A DNA stretch of 64,000 bases from positions 1,674,001 to 1,738,000 of the forward strand of contig NZ_CP070973.1 in assembly GCF_017086405.1 (NCBI RefSeq), given 5' to 3'. This document shows positions 37,473 to 48,495 of this stretch, piece after piece. A program made the position numbers and the translations under genes. The notes under the pieces were generated by a model that did no database searches, had not been told where the DNA came from, and was given only the letters and a program-made list of their open reading frames with translations. Positions within the stretch are counted from its first letter, which is position 1. Every line of letters starts with the position of its first letter. This stretch comes from Mycobacterium gordonae (lineage in GTDB: Bacteria > Actinomycetota > Actinomycetes > Mycobacteriales > Mycobacteriaceae).

Positions 37473-38398
37473 CAGCTCGGCCTTCCTGGTAGCACCGCGG
37501 TGCAGTAGTAGTTCTCGGTGAACATGGTTTCGTCAGTGGATCGCCCCGCGGTGTGCGGCCGAAACCCGTTGGCCACCAACAATTCGTTGAGCAGCGTGCG
37601 CGTAACGCGCCACCCGTCCTGCTCCAGGTGGGTTGCCACGTCGTTGCGATCACCGGGGTAGCCGAGTCGGTCCATTTCGACGTCGAGGCCGTGCTCGTAC
37701 CACCTGGCGAAGATGGCGTCGTAGAGCTCCCGGCTGGCCGGAGCGCTGAAGAACACCTCCGCCAGCAGGTGGCTGCCGTCGGCGGACAGCGCGGAGATGT
37801 TGTCCAGCAACAGATCCTGCCCGGCGGGTGGCAGGTATCCGAAGAGTCCCTCAGCGGCCCAGGCGGTGGGCCGGGTGGCGTCGAACCCGGCCTGGCGCAG
37901 CGCCGCGGGCCAGTCGTGGCGCAGGTCGACCGCAACACCCCGCACGTCGGCGGTGGGTGCGGCGCCCATCGACGCCAGAGTGGCCGCCTTGAATTCGATG
38001 ACCTGCGGGACGTCGACCTCGAAGACGACCGTGCCCGGCGCCCACGACAATCGATAACCGCGCGCGTCGAGGCCGGACGCCAGGATCACGGCTTGACGAA
38101 TCTCGGCTTCCTGGGCGGCCGCGAAGAACCTGTCGATGTGGCGGGTGCGGGCCGCCTGTTGGTCGGTCATGCGCTGCATGCCCCAGGGGGCGTCCGGGAA
38201 GTCGACGTCGGCGGTATCGAGTTCGCCGCACGCCCATCGGGTGAAGAAATCGATGCCCACCGCGCGCACCAGCGGCTCGGCGAAGGGGTCGTCGATCAGT
38301 GCGGCTCTGGTGGCCCGGGCGCGTCCGGCAGCCACCATGGTGGCCGTCGCGCCCACACTGAACGCCAAGTCCCACGTGTCGTCGTCGGTGCGCACCAT
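37472..38398 (-). CDS. SAM-dependent methyltransferase (mycobacterial TIGR00027 family)
   Basis: The 308-aa protein has the features of the large actinobacterial O-methyltransferase-like family. These are SVGATATMVAAGRA at the N-terminus, IDDPFAEPLVRAVG, SAM-binding VILASGLDARGYRL and the acidic strand VVFEVDVPQVIEFKA, with later AEGLFGYLPP. Substrate unknown. The start at 38398 (MVRTDDDTWDLAFSVG) is chosen; the frame continues to 38518 without homology. It is divergent from the CDF-like gene. Confidence 0.92.
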   Translation of the reverse strand: MVRTDDDTWDLAFSVGATATMVAAGRARATRAALIDDPFAEPLVRAVGIDFFTRWACGELDTADVDFPDAPWGMQRMTDQQAARTRHIDRFFAAAQEAEIRQAVILASGLDARGYRLSWAPGTVVFEVDVPQVIEFKAATLASMGAAPTADVRGVAVDLRHDWPAALRQAGFDATRPTAWAAEGLFGYLPPAGQDLLLDNISALSADGSHLLAEVFFSAPASRELYDAIFARWYEHGLDVEMDRLGYPGDRNDVATHLEQDGWRVTRTLLNELLVANGFRPHTAGRSTDETMFTENYYCTAVLPGRPS

Positions 38399-38469
38399 CA
38401 GCACATTAACGCCCGCTCTGGCGCGCCTGCCTGCACGCCCGGTGACCGTACCGCCTCTAACATCGTGGG

Positions 38470-39135
38470 ATGGAGATGGCCACCGGCGCCCACAATCACG
38501 ATGTCTGTGCCGACGCACCCGCGGTGCCGCTGACCGAAGACTGGCAGCGCAACGTCGTCTGGGCCCGCCGACTGGCCTGGATCAGCCTGGCCGTGTTGCT
38601 GACCGAAGGCGGCGTGGGCCTGTGGGAGGGCTTATCGGTCGGATCGGTCGCGCTGACCGGGTGGGCGCTGGGTGGCGCATCCGAAGGACTGGCCAGCGCG
38701 ATGGTGCTCTGGCGGTTCACCGGCGACCGTACCCTGTCGCAGACCGCCGAGCGGCGTGCCCAACGTGGTGTCGCGGTGTCCTTCTGGCTGGTGGCGCCCT
38801 ACGTGGCCGCCGAATCGGTCCGCCACTTCATCGGCGGTGAGCACGCGGAAGCCTCGGTGCTCGGCATCGGGCTGACCGCGCTGGCGTTGGTGCTGATGCC
38901 GGTTCTCGGCTGGGCCAACCATCGGGTGGGGGCCCGCCTGCACTCCGGCGCGACCGAGGGGGAGGGCACCCAGAACTATCTGTGCGCCACGCAGGCCGCC
39001 GGGGTGCTGGTCGGACTGGCCGTCACCGCGGCCTGGCCCGCCGGGTGGTGGATCGACCCGGCGATCGGGCTGGCCGTGGCGGGTGTGGCGATGTGGCAGG
39101 GCGTGCTGGCCTGGCGCGGCAAGGACTGCTGCTGA
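38470..39135 (+). CDS. Integral membrane protein, CDF/cation-transporter-like (Rv3271c orthologue)
   Basis: The 221-aa protein has about five hydrophobic helices (WISLAVLLTEGGVGLWEGL, ALGGASEGLASAMVLWRF, LGIGLTALALVLMPVLGWAN, AAGVLVGLAVTAAWPAGWWI, AIGLAVAGVAMWQGVLAW). A His/Asp N-terminus (GAHNHDVCAD) and Cys-Cys end are present. The fold resembles the cation diffusion facilitator membrane domain but lacks the cytosolic part. It lies close to the P-type ATPase CtpC, as in M. tuberculosis, though here two PPE genes intervene. Confidence 0.85.
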   Translation: MEMATGAHNHDVCADAPAVPLTEDWQRNVVWARRLAWISLAVLLTEGGVGLWEGLSVGSVALTGWALGGASEGLASAMVLWRFTGDRTLSQTAERRAQRGVAVSFWLVAPYVAAESVRHFIGGEHAEASVLGIGLTALALVLMPVLGWANHRVGARLHSGATEGEGTQNYLCATQAAGVLVGLAVTAAWPAGWWIDPAIGLAVAGVAMWQGVLAWRGKDCC

Positions 39136-39329
39136 TCCGGCCCGACGCAGTTCAGCTGGTAGCGCAGCATCGGGCGCTGACGGCGTCCGGCCAGGTCTGA
39201 ACGGTTGGCAAGCACGAGCTGGCTGCGCGATGTAGTTTGGGCTTCTCGGTGTGATTTCGTTGGCGGGCCGCCCGAGGAGCGGCGCCTCGGGTTCACCGCT
39301 ACCACGGGGCCCTCAAGGAGCAACGAGCC

Positions 39330-40739
39330 ATGGATTTCGGAAGCTATCCGCCGGAAGTCAACTCGACCCGGATGTTCACCGGTCCTGGGTCAGGACCGTT
39401 CTTGGCGGCGGCCGAGGCGTGGGCTGCGCTCGCCGCCGGACTGAATTCGGCGGCGAATTCCTACCAAGCGGTGGTATCGGGATTGACCGCCGGCCCCTGG
39501 TTGGGGCCGTCGTCGGCGTCGATGAGCGCTGCAGCAGCGTCGTATGCGGCGTGGTTGCGAGTCACCGCCGCACAGGCCGAAGAAACCTCTGTGCAGGCCA
39601 AGGCCGCGGCCACTGCCTACCAAACCGCGTTCTCGGCGACGGTTCCGCCGCCGATCGTGGCGGCCAACCGCAGTCAACTGATGATCCTGATCGCGACCGA
39701 CGTGTTCGGAATCAACACCCCGGCGATCGCGGCCACCGAAGCGCAGTACGCGGAGATGTGGGCCCAGGACGCGGCGGCGATGTACGGCTACGCGGCCTCG
39801 TCGGCCTCGTCGACGGCGCTGACGCCGTTCGACCCACCCCCGCAGACCACTAACCCGGAGGGCCTGGTCAACCAAGCCGCCGCTGTCCCTGCCAATGGAA
39901 TGGCCGGCACCGTGGCGAGCAAGGTCCAGCAAGCCTTCTCCGCGGTGCCCAGCGCGCTACAGAGCGCGGCGGCCCCGGCAGCGGCCGCGGACGACCCATT
40001 GTTCCTGCTATCCCTGCTGGCCGATCTGTCCGCCATCACCTTCGGCGTATCGGCGGGAATCGCCACCATTGGTATCGGCGTGCCTGCCGCTGTGCTCGGG
40101 ATAGTGAATCTCCCGGTGGCCGTCTACAGCACCCTGGTCGGTTTACACAGCGACGAGGTCCTCAGTGACTTGGATGACGTGGAGCCCTATCCGGGCTCGG
40201 AGTTGGCGCCAGTGAAGCCGTTGCCGTCGCAGCTGTTCAACATGCCGGCGGGCATGGTGCCGCCGCAGAGGATGTCGGCGGGACTGGGCGAGGCGAACGC
40301 CGTCGGGGCGTTGTCGGTGCCGCCGGCGTGGACCGCTGCGACGCCGGCGGTGCGCCCCGTGGCGTACTCGCTGCCGGCGCTTGGCGGGACCCCGTCGGGC
40401 GCCGCCGCCGCACCGGCGGCGGGAGCCGGCACAGGCACCATGCTCGCCCAGATGGCGATGGCGGGCATGGCCGGACGAGCGATGGCCGGAACGGTTGGTT
40501 CCGGCCGAAACACCGGCAAAGCGGTCACGAAGGCAACCGGGGCCGCTCGCGCCAGAACCGCGGCGGCCGCCGGTGACAAGGCGGCACTTGGCGAGAATGG
40601 CGAGGCGCCCAGCGACAAGCCTCGGGCGGTGGTCACCGGAGTCGCGGCCGAGCTCCGTGAGTTCACCAAGCTCCGCGACGAGGGGATTTTGACCGACGAG
40701 GAATACACCGAGCAGAAGAACCGGCTGCTCGGTCGCTGA
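39330..40739 (+). CDS. PPE family protein with SVP motif and SHOCT-like C-terminus
   Basis: The 469-aa protein opens [20 protein letters not shown], with the roughly 180-aa PPE domain ([37 protein letters not shown]). An SVP segment GALSVPPAW lies at about residue 330. The last 28 residues, [20 protein letters not shown] followed by QKNRLLG, match the short helical SHOCT domain. AAGGAG precedes the ATG. The next PPE gene follows after 49 bases with the same architecture, so the pair is probably a tandem duplication; identity is moderate. Confidence 0.94.
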   Translation: MDFGSYPPEVNSTRMFTGPGSGPFLAAAEAWAALAAGLNSAANSYQAVVSGLTAGPWLGPSSASMSAAAASYAAWLRVTAAQAEETSVQAKAAATAYQTAFSATVPPPIVAANRSQLMILIATDVFGINTPAIAATEAQYAEMWAQDAAAMYGYAASSASSTALTPFDPPPQTTNPEGLVNQAAAVPANGMAGTVASKVQQAFSAVPSALQSAAAPAAAADDPLFLLSLLADLSAITFGVSAGIATIGIGVPAAVLGIVNLPVAVYSTLVGLHSDEVLSDLDDVEPYPGSELAPVKPLPSQLFNMPAGMVPPQRMSAGLGEANAVGALSVPPAWTAATPAVRPVAYSLPALGGTPSGAAAAPAAGAGTGTMLAQMAMAGMAGRAMAGTVGSGRNTGKAVTKATGAARARTAAAAGDKAALGENGEAPSDKPRAVVTGVAAELREFTKLRDEGILTDEEYTEQKNRLLGR

Positions 40740-40788
40740 ACCCCCGTCGGGCAATTGCCGCCGTCATCGAGAAGAGGTATGCGCAGCA

Positions 40789-42117
40789 ATGGATTTCGGG
40801 ATCTATCCGCCGGAGATCAACTCCGGGCGGATCTATGCCGGTCCTGGCGCGGGCCCGATGCTGGCGGCTGCACAGGCATGGCAGAGCGTGGCCGACGAGC
40901 TGTACACGACGATCGGCGGATATCAGTCGGCGGTGTCCGAACTCGTCGAGGGCGCTTGGTCAGGTCCGTCGTCCGTGGCGATGAGCGCAGCGGCCGGGTC
41001 CTACGTGGAATGGCTGAGTGCCACCGCTGCGCGGGCGGAACAGACCGCCGCCCAAGCATGGACCGCGGTCGCCGCCTACGAGGCGGCGTTCGCAGCCACG
41101 GTGCCACCGCCGGAGGTCGCCGCCAACCGCGCCCTGCTGGCGGTGCTGGTGGCGACCAACTTTCTGGGACAGAACACGCCGGCGATCGCGGCCACCGAGG
41201 CGCTTTACGCCGAGATGTGGGCGCAGGACAGCCTGGCCATGTACAACTACGCAGCTTCGTCGGCAGCCGCGTCGGTGCTGAATCCCTTCACCCCCCCGCA
41301 GCAGAACACCGACCCGGCCGGGACGGCCGGCCAAGCCGCCGCGATCAGCCGGACCGGCGCCCTGGCCGGCGCCGCGCAAGGTGCCATGTCGGTTGTGCCG
41401 CAGGCATTGTCGGCGATGGCGGTACCGGCCGAGTTGGAACTCGCGACGCTCGTGCTCGATCTCTTTTTCATTGCGCCAATCGACGCGGTGGCCCTGTTCG
41501 CGATCATCCCGGCGGACGTGATCGGTACCTTCGGGGATTTCCCTCTCGCCGCCTTCATGGCTGTTTCCGGTGCCGATGACGATGAGACCGTCAGCGACTG
41601 GGACGAGGTGGAGCCGCTGGTGGGGCCCCCAGCGAACCAGCCCCCCGGCGGTATACCTACGCCGACGCTGTCAGCGGCTCTCGGCGAGGCGAACATGGTC
41701 GGGAAATTGACGGTGCCCACGAGCTGGACCCAAATTGCCACTGCCGCAACCGAAGTACGCCCGACTGCACTGGTCACACCGCTGGCCAGTGTGAACCCGG
41801 CAGCGGCGCCGGCGGCAGAGTTCAACGTGGCAAACACGGTGAACCAGATGGGAATCGGCGCAATGGCCGGGCAACCCATGCCAGGCCCGTCGGCCACCGC
41901 GGCCGGGCAGAAGCACGCCGCGGCGGCGCAGCTCATCGGCCGCAACGAGGATGCCTCAGCCGAGGACGTCGAGGTAATACCAGCGCCGCGGACCGTCATG
42001 ACCGGTGTGGCGGCCGCGATCCGCGACATCGCCGCACAGCGCGCCGCCGGCCTGCTGAGCGAACAGGAATACACCGAGCAGAAGAAGATGCTGCTGGAAA
42101 TCTCGTTTGGCTCGTAG
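40789..42117 (+). CDS. PPE family protein, tandem paralogue with SHOCT-like C-terminus
   Basis: The 442-aa protein opens [20 protein letters not shown]. It has PPE-domain motifs [20 protein letters not shown] and [19 protein letters not shown], and an SVP-like GKLTVPTSW. The C-terminus, [20 protein letters not shown] then [12 protein letters not shown], is again SHOCT-like. Relative to M. tuberculosis the two genes are inserted between Rv3271c and ctpC. No PE gene adjoins. It converges on ctpC with an 11-bp gap. Confidence 0.94.
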   Translation: MDFGIYPPEINSGRIYAGPGAGPMLAAAQAWQSVADELYTTIGGYQSAVSELVEGAWSGPSSVAMSAAAGSYVEWLSATAARAEQTAAQAWTAVAAYEAAFAATVPPPEVAANRALLAVLVATNFLGQNTPAIAATEALYAEMWAQDSLAMYNYAASSAAASVLNPFTPPQQNTDPAGTAGQAAAISRTGALAGAAQGAMSVVPQALSAMAVPAELELATLVLDLFFIAPIDAVALFAIIPADVIGTFGDFPLAAFMAVSGADDDETVSDWDEVEPLVGPPANQPPGGIPTPTLSAALGEANMVGKLTVPTSWTQIATAATEVRPTALVTPLASVNPAAAPAAEFNVANTVNQMGIGAMAGQPMPGPSATAAGQKHAAAAQLIGRNEDASAEDVEVIPAPRTVMTGVAAAIRDIAAQRAAGLLSEQEYTEQKKMLLEISFGS

Positions 42118-42128
42118 CTCGGTGCGGC

Positions 42129-44303
42129 TCACTCCAGCCGGTAGCGGATCAGCCGGGAGCTGTTGGCCACCACGGCCACCGACGACGCATTGTGCAGGAT
42201 CGCGGCCAGCACCGGCGACAGCGCTCCGCCGGCGCCGATGAGTAAACCGGCGGCGTTGACCGCGATCGACATGCCGTAGTTCTCCCTGATGACGTCGACG
42301 GCGCGGGCGCCGAGGTCACGCACGTCGAGCAGTCGGTAGAGGTTGTCGTTGGCCAGCGCGACGTCGGCGGTCTCCACGGCGACGTCGGTTCCGGCCAGGC
42401 CCATCGCGATGCCGATGTCGGCGGCCGCGAGTGCGGGGGCGTCGTTGACGCCGTCGCCGACCATCCCGACGACGTAACCCTCGTCCTGCAGCCGGCGCAC
42501 CACCGCGAGCTTGTCCTCGGGCATCACCTCGGCCCGCCACTCGTCGATGCCCAGTTCGTCGGCGACCACCTCGGCGATGTCGGGATGGTCGCCGGTGAGC
42601 ATGACGATGCGGCGAACGCCGCTGTCGCGCAACCGGTTCAGCACGTGGGCCGCGTCCGGTCGCACCTCGTCGCGCAGGCTGATGACGCCGACCAGGGTGC
42701 CGTCCACCGCGAGCAGCAGCGGTGTCTCGGCCTGGCGACGCAGCTTGTCGACCCACTCCTGCGCCTTCTTGGACACCCTGACCTTCTCGGCGCGCAGCAG
42801 CCCCGGGCTGCCCAGCAGCAGGGTGCGCCCGTCGGCCCACGTCCGCATGCCCAGGCCGACCAACACCTCACATTCCTCGTGCGGCGGGATGGTGATGTGG
42901 CGCTCCTCGGTGGAGCGGATGACGGCCTCGGCCAGCGGGTGGCGGGAGTGGATCTCCGAGCTGGCGGCATACGCCAGCACCTGCTCGGGCTCCCAATCCT
43001 TGTGCAGTGAAACGATATTGGTCACCACCGGGCGCCCGACTGTCAGCGTTCCGGTCTTGTCGAACACGATCGCGTCCACCCGGCCGGCCTGTTCGAGGTG
43101 CGATCCGCCCTTGATCAGGATGCCGCGGCGGGCGCCGTTGCCGATCGCTGCGCTGATGGCCGTCGGGGTGGACAGGCCCACTGCGCACGGGCAGGCGATC
43201 AGCAGCATCGTCATGGCGCGCCGCACGTCGCCGGTGACCAGCAGGGTCAATGCCGAGACGACGAACGAGGTGGGCACGAAACGACGCGAGAAGTTTTCCC
43301 CGACCGTTTGGATGGGGGCCCGATCATGTTGGGCCTCTTCGACTCTGGTGATGATACGGCCGATGGTGGTCTGGTTGCCGACGGCCTGGGCGCGCACTAC
43401 CAGGCGTCCGCGCACCACCACCGAGCCGGCGTGGACGTGGGCCCCGGCCGTGATGCTGACCGGCAGGTTCTCGCCGGTGATCGCGGACTGGTTGACCACG
43501 GCCTCGCCTTCGACCACCTCACCGTCGACGGGAATGGCGACATGGTCATGCACCACCACGTCGTCACCGATCTCCAGCGTGTCGATCGCCACCTGAACTT
43601 CGGCGCCGTCCGGCAGCCGGATCCAGGCGGTGTCGGAGTTGCCGCGCAACAACTCCGAGATGGCCCGTCGGGTCCGGCGCAGCGTCAGGTCCTGCAGATA
43701 CTCGCCGATGTTGAGTAGCCACAGCACGGTCAGCGCGACGACGTTCTCCCGCAGGATCAGGCTGGCCACCGTCGCCGCCGACACCAGCGCGTCGGTGCCG
43801 AGCTTGCCAGAGCCCACCGAGCGCAGCGCGCCGCGCAGGAAGGGGTAGCCGGTGAAGATGGTCACCCCGGTGGCCACCATCCGGCCGCTCGGTCCGAGCA
43901 GCGGTGGCCGGGCGAACACGTAGCGGCGCACGCCGAGCAGGGCCAGCGCCGCGCCGCCGATGACCATGCGCAGCACGTCGGTGTTGCGGATCTCCTCGGA
44001 ATGCGGTGAGCGGGTGGGGATCAGCTCGGCGGCCAGGTGTGCCGCGCCGCCGATCGCCTGCAGCACGGCGGCTCGATCGCAGCGCTTGGGGGAGTACCAG
44101 ACGACGACGGAACCCGTGCGCGGGTAGGCGTGCACGACGCGTACCCCGTTGCACTTTGCCACGGCGTCCTCCACGGCGACGGCGCGCCGCGAATTGCAGC
44201 GCACCCAGTCGACCCGGACCCGCATGCGTCCAGCCGCGTCCGAAATCACCTGCAGCGCAGGGTCTTCAGCCGGCGCGAGCTCTGAAACCAGCGCGAGGGC
44301 CAC
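42129..44303 (-). CDS. ctpC: P1-type metal-transporting ATPase CtpC
   Basis: The 724-aa P1B ATPase has an N-terminal heavy-metal-associated-like domain without the CxxC pair (SDAAGRMRVRVDWVRCNSRR), and transmembrane metal site ACPCAVGLSTP. The phosphorylation motif is VFDKTGTLTVGR and the hinge is MVGDGVNDAPAL. In M. tuberculosis CtpC is implicated in zinc tolerance and manganese handling. It starts at GTG 44303, 4 bases after the stop of its small partner gene, so the two are coupled, as in M. tuberculosis Rv3269-ctpC. Confidence 0.96.
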   Translation of the reverse strand: MALALVSELAPAEDPALQVISDAAGRMRVRVDWVRCNSRRAVAVEDAVAKCNGVRVVHAYPRTGSVVVWYSPKRCDRAAVLQAIGGAAHLAAELIPTRSPHSEEIRNTDVLRMVIGGAALALLGVRRYVFARPPLLGPSGRMVATGVTIFTGYPFLRGALRSVGSGKLGTDALVSAATVASLILRENVVALTVLWLLNIGEYLQDLTLRRTRRAISELLRGNSDTAWIRLPDGAEVQVAIDTLEIGDDVVVHDHVAIPVDGEVVEGEAVVNQSAITGENLPVSITAGAHVHAGSVVVRGRLVVRAQAVGNQTTIGRIITRVEEAQHDRAPIQTVGENFSRRFVPTSFVVSALTLLVTGDVRRAMTMLLIACPCAVGLSTPTAISAAIGNGARRGILIKGGSHLEQAGRVDAIVFDKTGTLTVGRPVVTNIVSLHKDWEPEQVLAYAASSEIHSRHPLAEAVIRSTEERHITIPPHEECEVLVGLGMRTWADGRTLLLGSPGLLRAEKVRVSKKAQEWVDKLRRQAETPLLLAVDGTLVGVISLRDEVRPDAAHVLNRLRDSGVRRIVMLTGDHPDIAEVVADELGIDEWRAEVMPEDKLAVVRRLQDEGYVVGMVGDGVNDAPALAAADIGIAMGLAGTDVAVETADVALANDNLYRLLDVRDLGARAVDVIRENYGMSIAVNAAGLLIGAGGALSPVLAAILHNASSVAVVANSSRLIRYRLE

Positions 44304-44307
44304 GGGA

Positions 44308-44589
44308 TCAGTGGTCGTGGTCGTGGACGTCGCCGACGGCCGGCGTCGGCGCCTCCTCGCCGATGCGCTCGCGGGCCTCGGCCATCACGTCGGCGATCTT
44401 CAGCCGGGCCGACTCCGCGGCCACCTCGGCTTTGCGGGTGCCGCGCAGGCCCAATTCGGCTGTGGCGACAGCGGTCTGATGCAGCGGTGCTTTCTTGGCG
44501 GCCTTCTTCAGGACCTCGTAGGCGGTGACGCCCGCCAAACCGGTGATGACCGTCGAAGCCGCCTTCGCCAAGAACACCTGCACCGCCAT
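44308..44589 (-). CDS. Small DUF1490 protein, CtpC partner (Rv3269 orthologue)
   Basis: The 93-aa protein has an N-terminal hydrophobic helix (FLAKAASTVITGLAGVTAYE), an Arg/Lys/Ala-rich amphipathic middle and a histidine-rich end (GDVHDHDH) that could bind metal. The family is encoded beside metal ATPases and appears to support CtpC at the membrane. The start ATG 44589 has AAAGGG 8 nt upstream and gives the same length as Rv3269; ATG 44607 is an alternative. Confidence 0.9.
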   Translation of the reverse strand: MAVQVFLAKAASTVITGLAGVTAYEVLKKAAKKAPLHQTAVATAELGLRGTRKAEVAAESARLKIADVMAEARERIGEEAPTPAVGDVHDHDH

Positions 44590-44625
44590 TATCCGAGCCC
44601 TTTCCATGTCTGCTGCCTTGCGGCC

Positions 44626-44654
44626 ACGCTAACATCGAAATATAGCGATATCAA
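44626..44654 (-). promoter_or_regulatory. Candidate promoter of the Rv3269-like/ctpC operon
   Basis: On the minus strand TTGATA (44654-44649) and TAGCGT (44631-44626) are 17 bases apart, 37 bases before the first gene. The -35 side overlaps ATAT-AGCG-ATAT (44640-44651), an imperfect dyad that could be a metal-sensor operator. Confidence 0.45.
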
Positions 44655-44724
44655 CATGAGTTGCGGTCCCTAGGCCGGCCGCCCTCCCGGCGCCGGCCGC
44701 CTGGCCGCAGTCGGGGGCAGCCGC

Positions 44725-47625
44725 CTAGGGCGACCCGCCGGCACCGGGCAATCCGGGATTGCCACCGGGCCCGGCGGCGCCGCCACCGCCGCCCTTGCCA
44801 CCGTGGGCATTCGGTCCGAAGGCGTCGCCACCGTTACCTCCGTTGCCGCCGTTGCCGCTGTTCACCCCGGCGCCGCCGCCACCGCCGTCGCCGCCGGTGG
44901 TGTTCCCCGGCGAAGGAGCCAAGGTCCCGTTCGACGCGTTGCCGCCGTTGCCGCCGTGCCCGCCGCCGCTACCGCCGTCTCCGCCTCCGCCACCGGTGCC
45001 GCCGGTCGCGGAGGCGCTCGAGGTCAATGAGCTGATCTCCGCGGTGCCGCCGTCACCGCCCGCGCCGCCGATACCGCTGGTGCTGGTGCCCCCGGCCGCG
45101 CCGGCGGCGCCGATGGCCGCGCCGGTGCCGGCGGTGAGGGCCGAACCGCCGCTGCCGCCTATGCCCCCGGTGCCGGTGTTGCTGGCCCCGGCCGCGCCGG
45201 CTTTGCCGCCGATGGCGGCGACGGTGGAGCCCGCGTTGTCGATTTTCGAGAACCCGCCGGTCCCGCCGGTACCGCCGGTGCCGGTGGTGGCGCTGCCGCC
45301 GGCGCCGCCCGCGCCGGCGACGTTGTTGCCCAGACCGGCATTCTCCGCGGTGCCGGCCTTGCCGCCGTTGCCGCCGTCAACCCCGCCGCCGCCGGCGCCG
45401 CCGTCGCCCCCGGTCGCGGTGGCCGTCGAGGTGGCCGAACCGATCAGTGCGGCGCCGCCGTCGCCGCCGTCGCCACCGGGGCCGGCGTTGCTGGTTCCGC
45501 CGGCTCCACCGGCCGCGCCGACAGCCGCGCCCTGACCGGCGGTGTTGGCCAGGCCGCCGTCGCCGCCTCTGCCGCCGGCGCCGGTGTCACTGCTGCCGCC
45601 CACGCCGGCCTTGCCCCCGGCGATGTTTGCCGTCGAGGCAGCGTTGCTGACCAGCGAATCACCGCCGGTGCCGCCGCTGCCGCCACTACCGGTGGTGGCG
45701 TTGCCACCGGTGCCACCCGCGCCGGCGACGTTGCTGCCCAGGCCTTTGTGTTCCGCGTCGCCGCCGCTGCCGCCGTTACCGCCACTGGCTCCTGCACCAC
45801 CGGCGCCACCCTTGCCGCCGGTGGCGGTCGCCGTCGAAGCGGCGTTGTCGATCTGCCCCGTGCCGCCGTTGCCGCCGTCACCACCGAACGCACCAGCTTT
45901 TCCGTCCGTGCCGGCGCCGCCGGTGGCGTTTCCGGAGCCCATGGCGAACGCGTTACCGCCGTCACCGCCATTGCCGCCCTTGCCGGCGCCGTTGCCGCCG
46001 ACACCACCGGCCCCGCCGGCCCCGCCGGTGGCGTCTCCGGTGCCGGTGCCGGTCGCGGTTCCACCGGTACCGCCGGCCCCACCGGCGAGGTAGCCGTCCC
46101 CGCCCGCTCCGCCGGACCCGCCGGTGGCGTTTCCAGCGCTCGTCGCGGCACCGCCGGCACCGCCGGTGCCGCCCTGATTGAGCCCGCCGATACCGCCTGC
46201 ACCGCCGGTGCCGCCGGTCGCGTTTCCGGTGTTGATGCTGATTGCTTCCCCGCCGGTACCCCCGGCTCCGCCGTTGTTACCGATTCCGCCGACCCCGCCG
46301 GTGCCGCCGACGCCGGTGTCGCCCGCGTGGCCGCCCACCCCCCCGGACCCGGCGTTACCACCCTGACCCGCGGCGCCGCCGCTACCGCCGGTGCCGCCGG
46401 TGCCGCCGGGCCGGTAGCCGCCCTGGCCGCCGACCCCACCGTCGCCGCCGCGGCCGCCGTCGCCGTTGGTGCCGCCGTTGCCGGCTCCACCGGTACCACC
46501 GCCGCCGCCGGCGCCGCCGTTCGTGCCCATGTTGCCCACCCCAGCTCCAATGGAGGGAGTTCCTTGCTGCCCGGCGCCACCGGTGCCGCCGGTACCGCCG
46601 GTGCCCCCGGTGCCGGCCGCGCCGTCAGCGGCGCCGGCATAACCCTGTCCGCCCTGGCCGGCGGCGCCGCCGGCGCCGCCCTGGCCGCCGGTGCCCCCAT
46701 CGCCGCCGATGGCGGCCGCGCCCGCACCGCCGGTTCCGCCCATTCCGCCGATCCCGCCGGCACCTCCGGCGCCGCCGGTGCCGTCCACGCCCGCGCTGCT
46801 TCCGAACCAGCCGGTCGCGCGGCCGCCGGCGCCGCCGGCCGCCCCGGCACCGCCGGTTCCGCCCTGGCCACCCCCGCCGCCGATACCCCCGACCCCGCCG
46901 TCTACTCCGGCCACCCCGGCCGCCCCAGCCGTCCCGACCCCGCCGGTTCCGCCGGTGCCGCCGATCCCGCCGGCCCCACCGGCCCCGCCGTTGCCCCACA
47001 CCAGGCCGCCGTTACCGCCGGCGCCGCCGACCCCGCCGGTTCCGCCGGCTCCCCCGATAGCGCCGGCTGCCCCGGCCTTTCCTGCCGCGCCGGCACCGCC
47101 GGCCCCGCCGGCTCCGCCATGACCGAACAAGCCGGCGTCACCGCCACGGCCCCCGGCCTGACCAGCGGCCCCGGACCCGCCGTTGCCGCCGTTGCCCCAA
47201 ACCAGGCCACCGGCCCCGCCATTGGCACCGGTCCCTGCGGCGCCGTTGGCGCCGTCACCGATCAGGGGACGCCCGAGCAGGACGTTGGTGGGGGTGTTGA
47301 TGACCCCCAGCACCGCATCCTCGAACGCCTGCAAGGGTCCGACACTGGCCGCCTCGGCCCACCCATAGGCGCCACCCGCACCGGACAGCGTTCGGACAAA
47401 GTGGTCGTGAAGGGCAGCCGCCTCGGCATGAAGCGTCTGATATTGATGGCCGTGGCTGGAGAACAACGCCGCGACAGCTGCCGAGACCTCATCACCCGCC
47501 GCGGCCACCACGCTCGTCGTCGCACCTGCCGCCGCGGCGCTGGCGCTGCCGACGGCATGCCCCACCCCCGCTGCCTCGGCAGCCGCACCAGCAATCACAT
47601 CCGGCAACGCGAATACGAAGGACAT
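44725..47625 (-). CDS. PE_PGRS family protein, 966 aa
   Basis: The PE domain (about residues 1-95) starts [20 protein letters not shown] and is followed by [18 protein letters not shown], the usual PE_PGRS linker. Gly-Gly-X repeats follow. The C-terminal half is organised in longer modules that alternate [17 protein letters not shown] segments with short non-Gly inserts such as [20 protein letters not shown] precedes the ATG. It lies between the ctpC operon and Rv3268 orthologue, where M. tuberculosis has no PE gene. Confidence 0.95.
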   Translation of the reverse strand: MSFVFALPDVIAGAAAEAAGVGHAVGSASAAAAGATTSVVAAAGDEVSAAVAALFSSHGHQYQTLHAEAAALHDHFVRTLSGAGGAYGWAEAASVGPLQAFEDAVLGVINTPTNVLLGRPLIGDGANGAAGTGANGGAGGLVWGNGGNGGSGAAGQAGGRGGDAGLFGHGGAGGAGGAGAAGKAGAAGAIGGAGGTGGVGGAGGNGGLVWGNGGAGGAGGIGGTGGTGGVGTAGAAGVAGVDGGVGGIGGGGGQGGTGGAGAAGGAGGRATGWFGSSAGVDGTGGAGGAGGIGGMGGTGGAGAAAIGGDGGTGGQGGAGGAAGQGGQGYAGAADGAAGTGGTGGTGGTGGAGQQGTPSIGAGVGNMGTNGGAGGGGGTGGAGNGGTNGDGGRGGDGGVGGQGGYRPGGTGGTGGSGGAAGQGGNAGSGGVGGHAGDTGVGGTGGVGGIGNNGGAGGTGGEAISINTGNATGGTGGAGGIGGLNQGGTGGAGGAATSAGNATGGSGGAGGDGYLAGGAGGTGGTATGTGTGDATGGAGGAGGVGGNGAGKGGNGGDGGNAFAMGSGNATGGAGTDGKAGAFGGDGGNGGTGQIDNAASTATATGGKGGAGGAGASGGNGGSGGDAEHKGLGSNVAGAGGTGGNATTGSGGSGGTGGDSLVSNAASTANIAGGKAGVGGSSDTGAGGRGGDGGLANTAGQGAAVGAAGGAGGTSNAGPGGDGGDGGAALIGSATSTATATGGDGGAGGGGVDGGNGGKAGTAENAGLGNNVAGAGGAGGSATTGTGGTGGTGGFSKIDNAGSTVAAIGGKAGAAGASNTGTGGIGGSGGSALTAGTGAAIGAAGAAGGTSTSGIGGAGGDGGTAEISSLTSSASATGGTGGGGGDGGSGGGHGGNGGNASNGTLAPSPGNTTGGDGGGGGAGVNSGNGGNGGNGGDAFGPNAHGGKGGGGGAAGPGGNPGLPGAGGSP

Positions 47626-47763
47626 CGCTTCTCCTCAGTGGCACGAACCAGCGGCAACGCCGGCGCGGCAGCTCACAATTGATCGGCTGCCCGGGCCGCC
47701 GAACGAATCCTATAGCCGGACGGGCCCGCGGAGTCCGAATTTCGCGTGATCGCCTGGAGAACT

Positions 47764-48495
47764 TCAGAGCACGCGGGCGACCTTCTCCATGTCGATTCGC
47801 CGCTGCACTGCCGCCGGGTCGGGATTTGCCACCTGTACCAACGACCCGCCGACGCACAACACCGCCAGCAGCCCGTCCACCACCTTCTCCGGGCGCTCCC
47901 ACGTCGCCGTCGACAGCACCCGCTCGCCCGATGTCAGGCCCTGCATCGCCGCCGATTGCACGCAGGCCGCCATCAGCTGAGCCGCCGACTGGCCGGCCAG
48001 GGCCGGTCCGGGTTGTGATTCAGGAACGATCTGGTCACCGTGCACCCGCACCGCGGTGGCGTAGTCGGTGACACCGATCGGCAAATCGGGCACGGGCCGG
48101 CCGAACGGATCCAGCGACAACACCGCGACTTCACCACCCGCGGCAGCGGCGTCGGCCTCCTCGAGCCGGTCGAGGGTGCACAACGCCAGATCCACGGAAC
48201 CAGCCGGGGCGCCGTCCAGCACCGCCTCGGCGCCGATCCACCACACCCCGAACAGCACCGCCGCGGTCTGCCAGTGCGCCGGCAAGAACACCCCGACCCG
48301 GCTGCCCGGGCCGGCGCCCAACTCGTCGCGCAACAGGTTGGCGGTCTTGGCGGCCCAGTTGGCCAGCGTCACCGCGGACAGTTCGATACGTTCGCCGGTC
48401 GCGTCGTCGTAGTAGGTGATGCGCGGGCCCACCGGGTCGGCACGCAGCAACGGGTCGAGGATGGCCCCGGACAGTGTCGCGTTCAGTTGATGCAC
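47764..48495 (-). CDS. TIGR03089-family protein (Rv3268 orthologue)
   Basis: The 243-aa protein starts at GTG 48495 (VHQLNATLSGAILDPLLRAD) and contains RITYYDDATGERIELSAVTL and VGVFLPAHWQTAAVLFGVWW. These resemble the N-terminal part of acyl-CoA synthetases (AMP-forming fold) but the catalytic C-terminal domain is absent. The function is unknown. It overlaps the lcp1 stop by 13 bases, so the two are co-translated. Confidence 0.88.
   Translation of the reverse strand: MHQLNATLSGAILDPLLRADPVGPRITYYDDATGERIELSAVTLANWAAKTANLLRDELGAGPGSRVGVFLPAHWQTAAVLFGVWWIGAEAVLDGAPAGSVDLALCTLDRLEEADAAAAGGEVAVLSLDPFGRPVPDLPIGVTDYATAVRVHGDQIVPESQPGPALAGQSAAQLMAACVQSAAMQGLTSGERVLSTATWERPEKVVDGLLAVLCVGGSLVQVANPDPAAVQRRIDMEKVARVL

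Noticed and set aside
45748..47682. 644-aa plus-strand frame and neighbouring repeat-like frames
   Set aside because: Antisense of the second PE_PGRS gene, with no start site or family motif.
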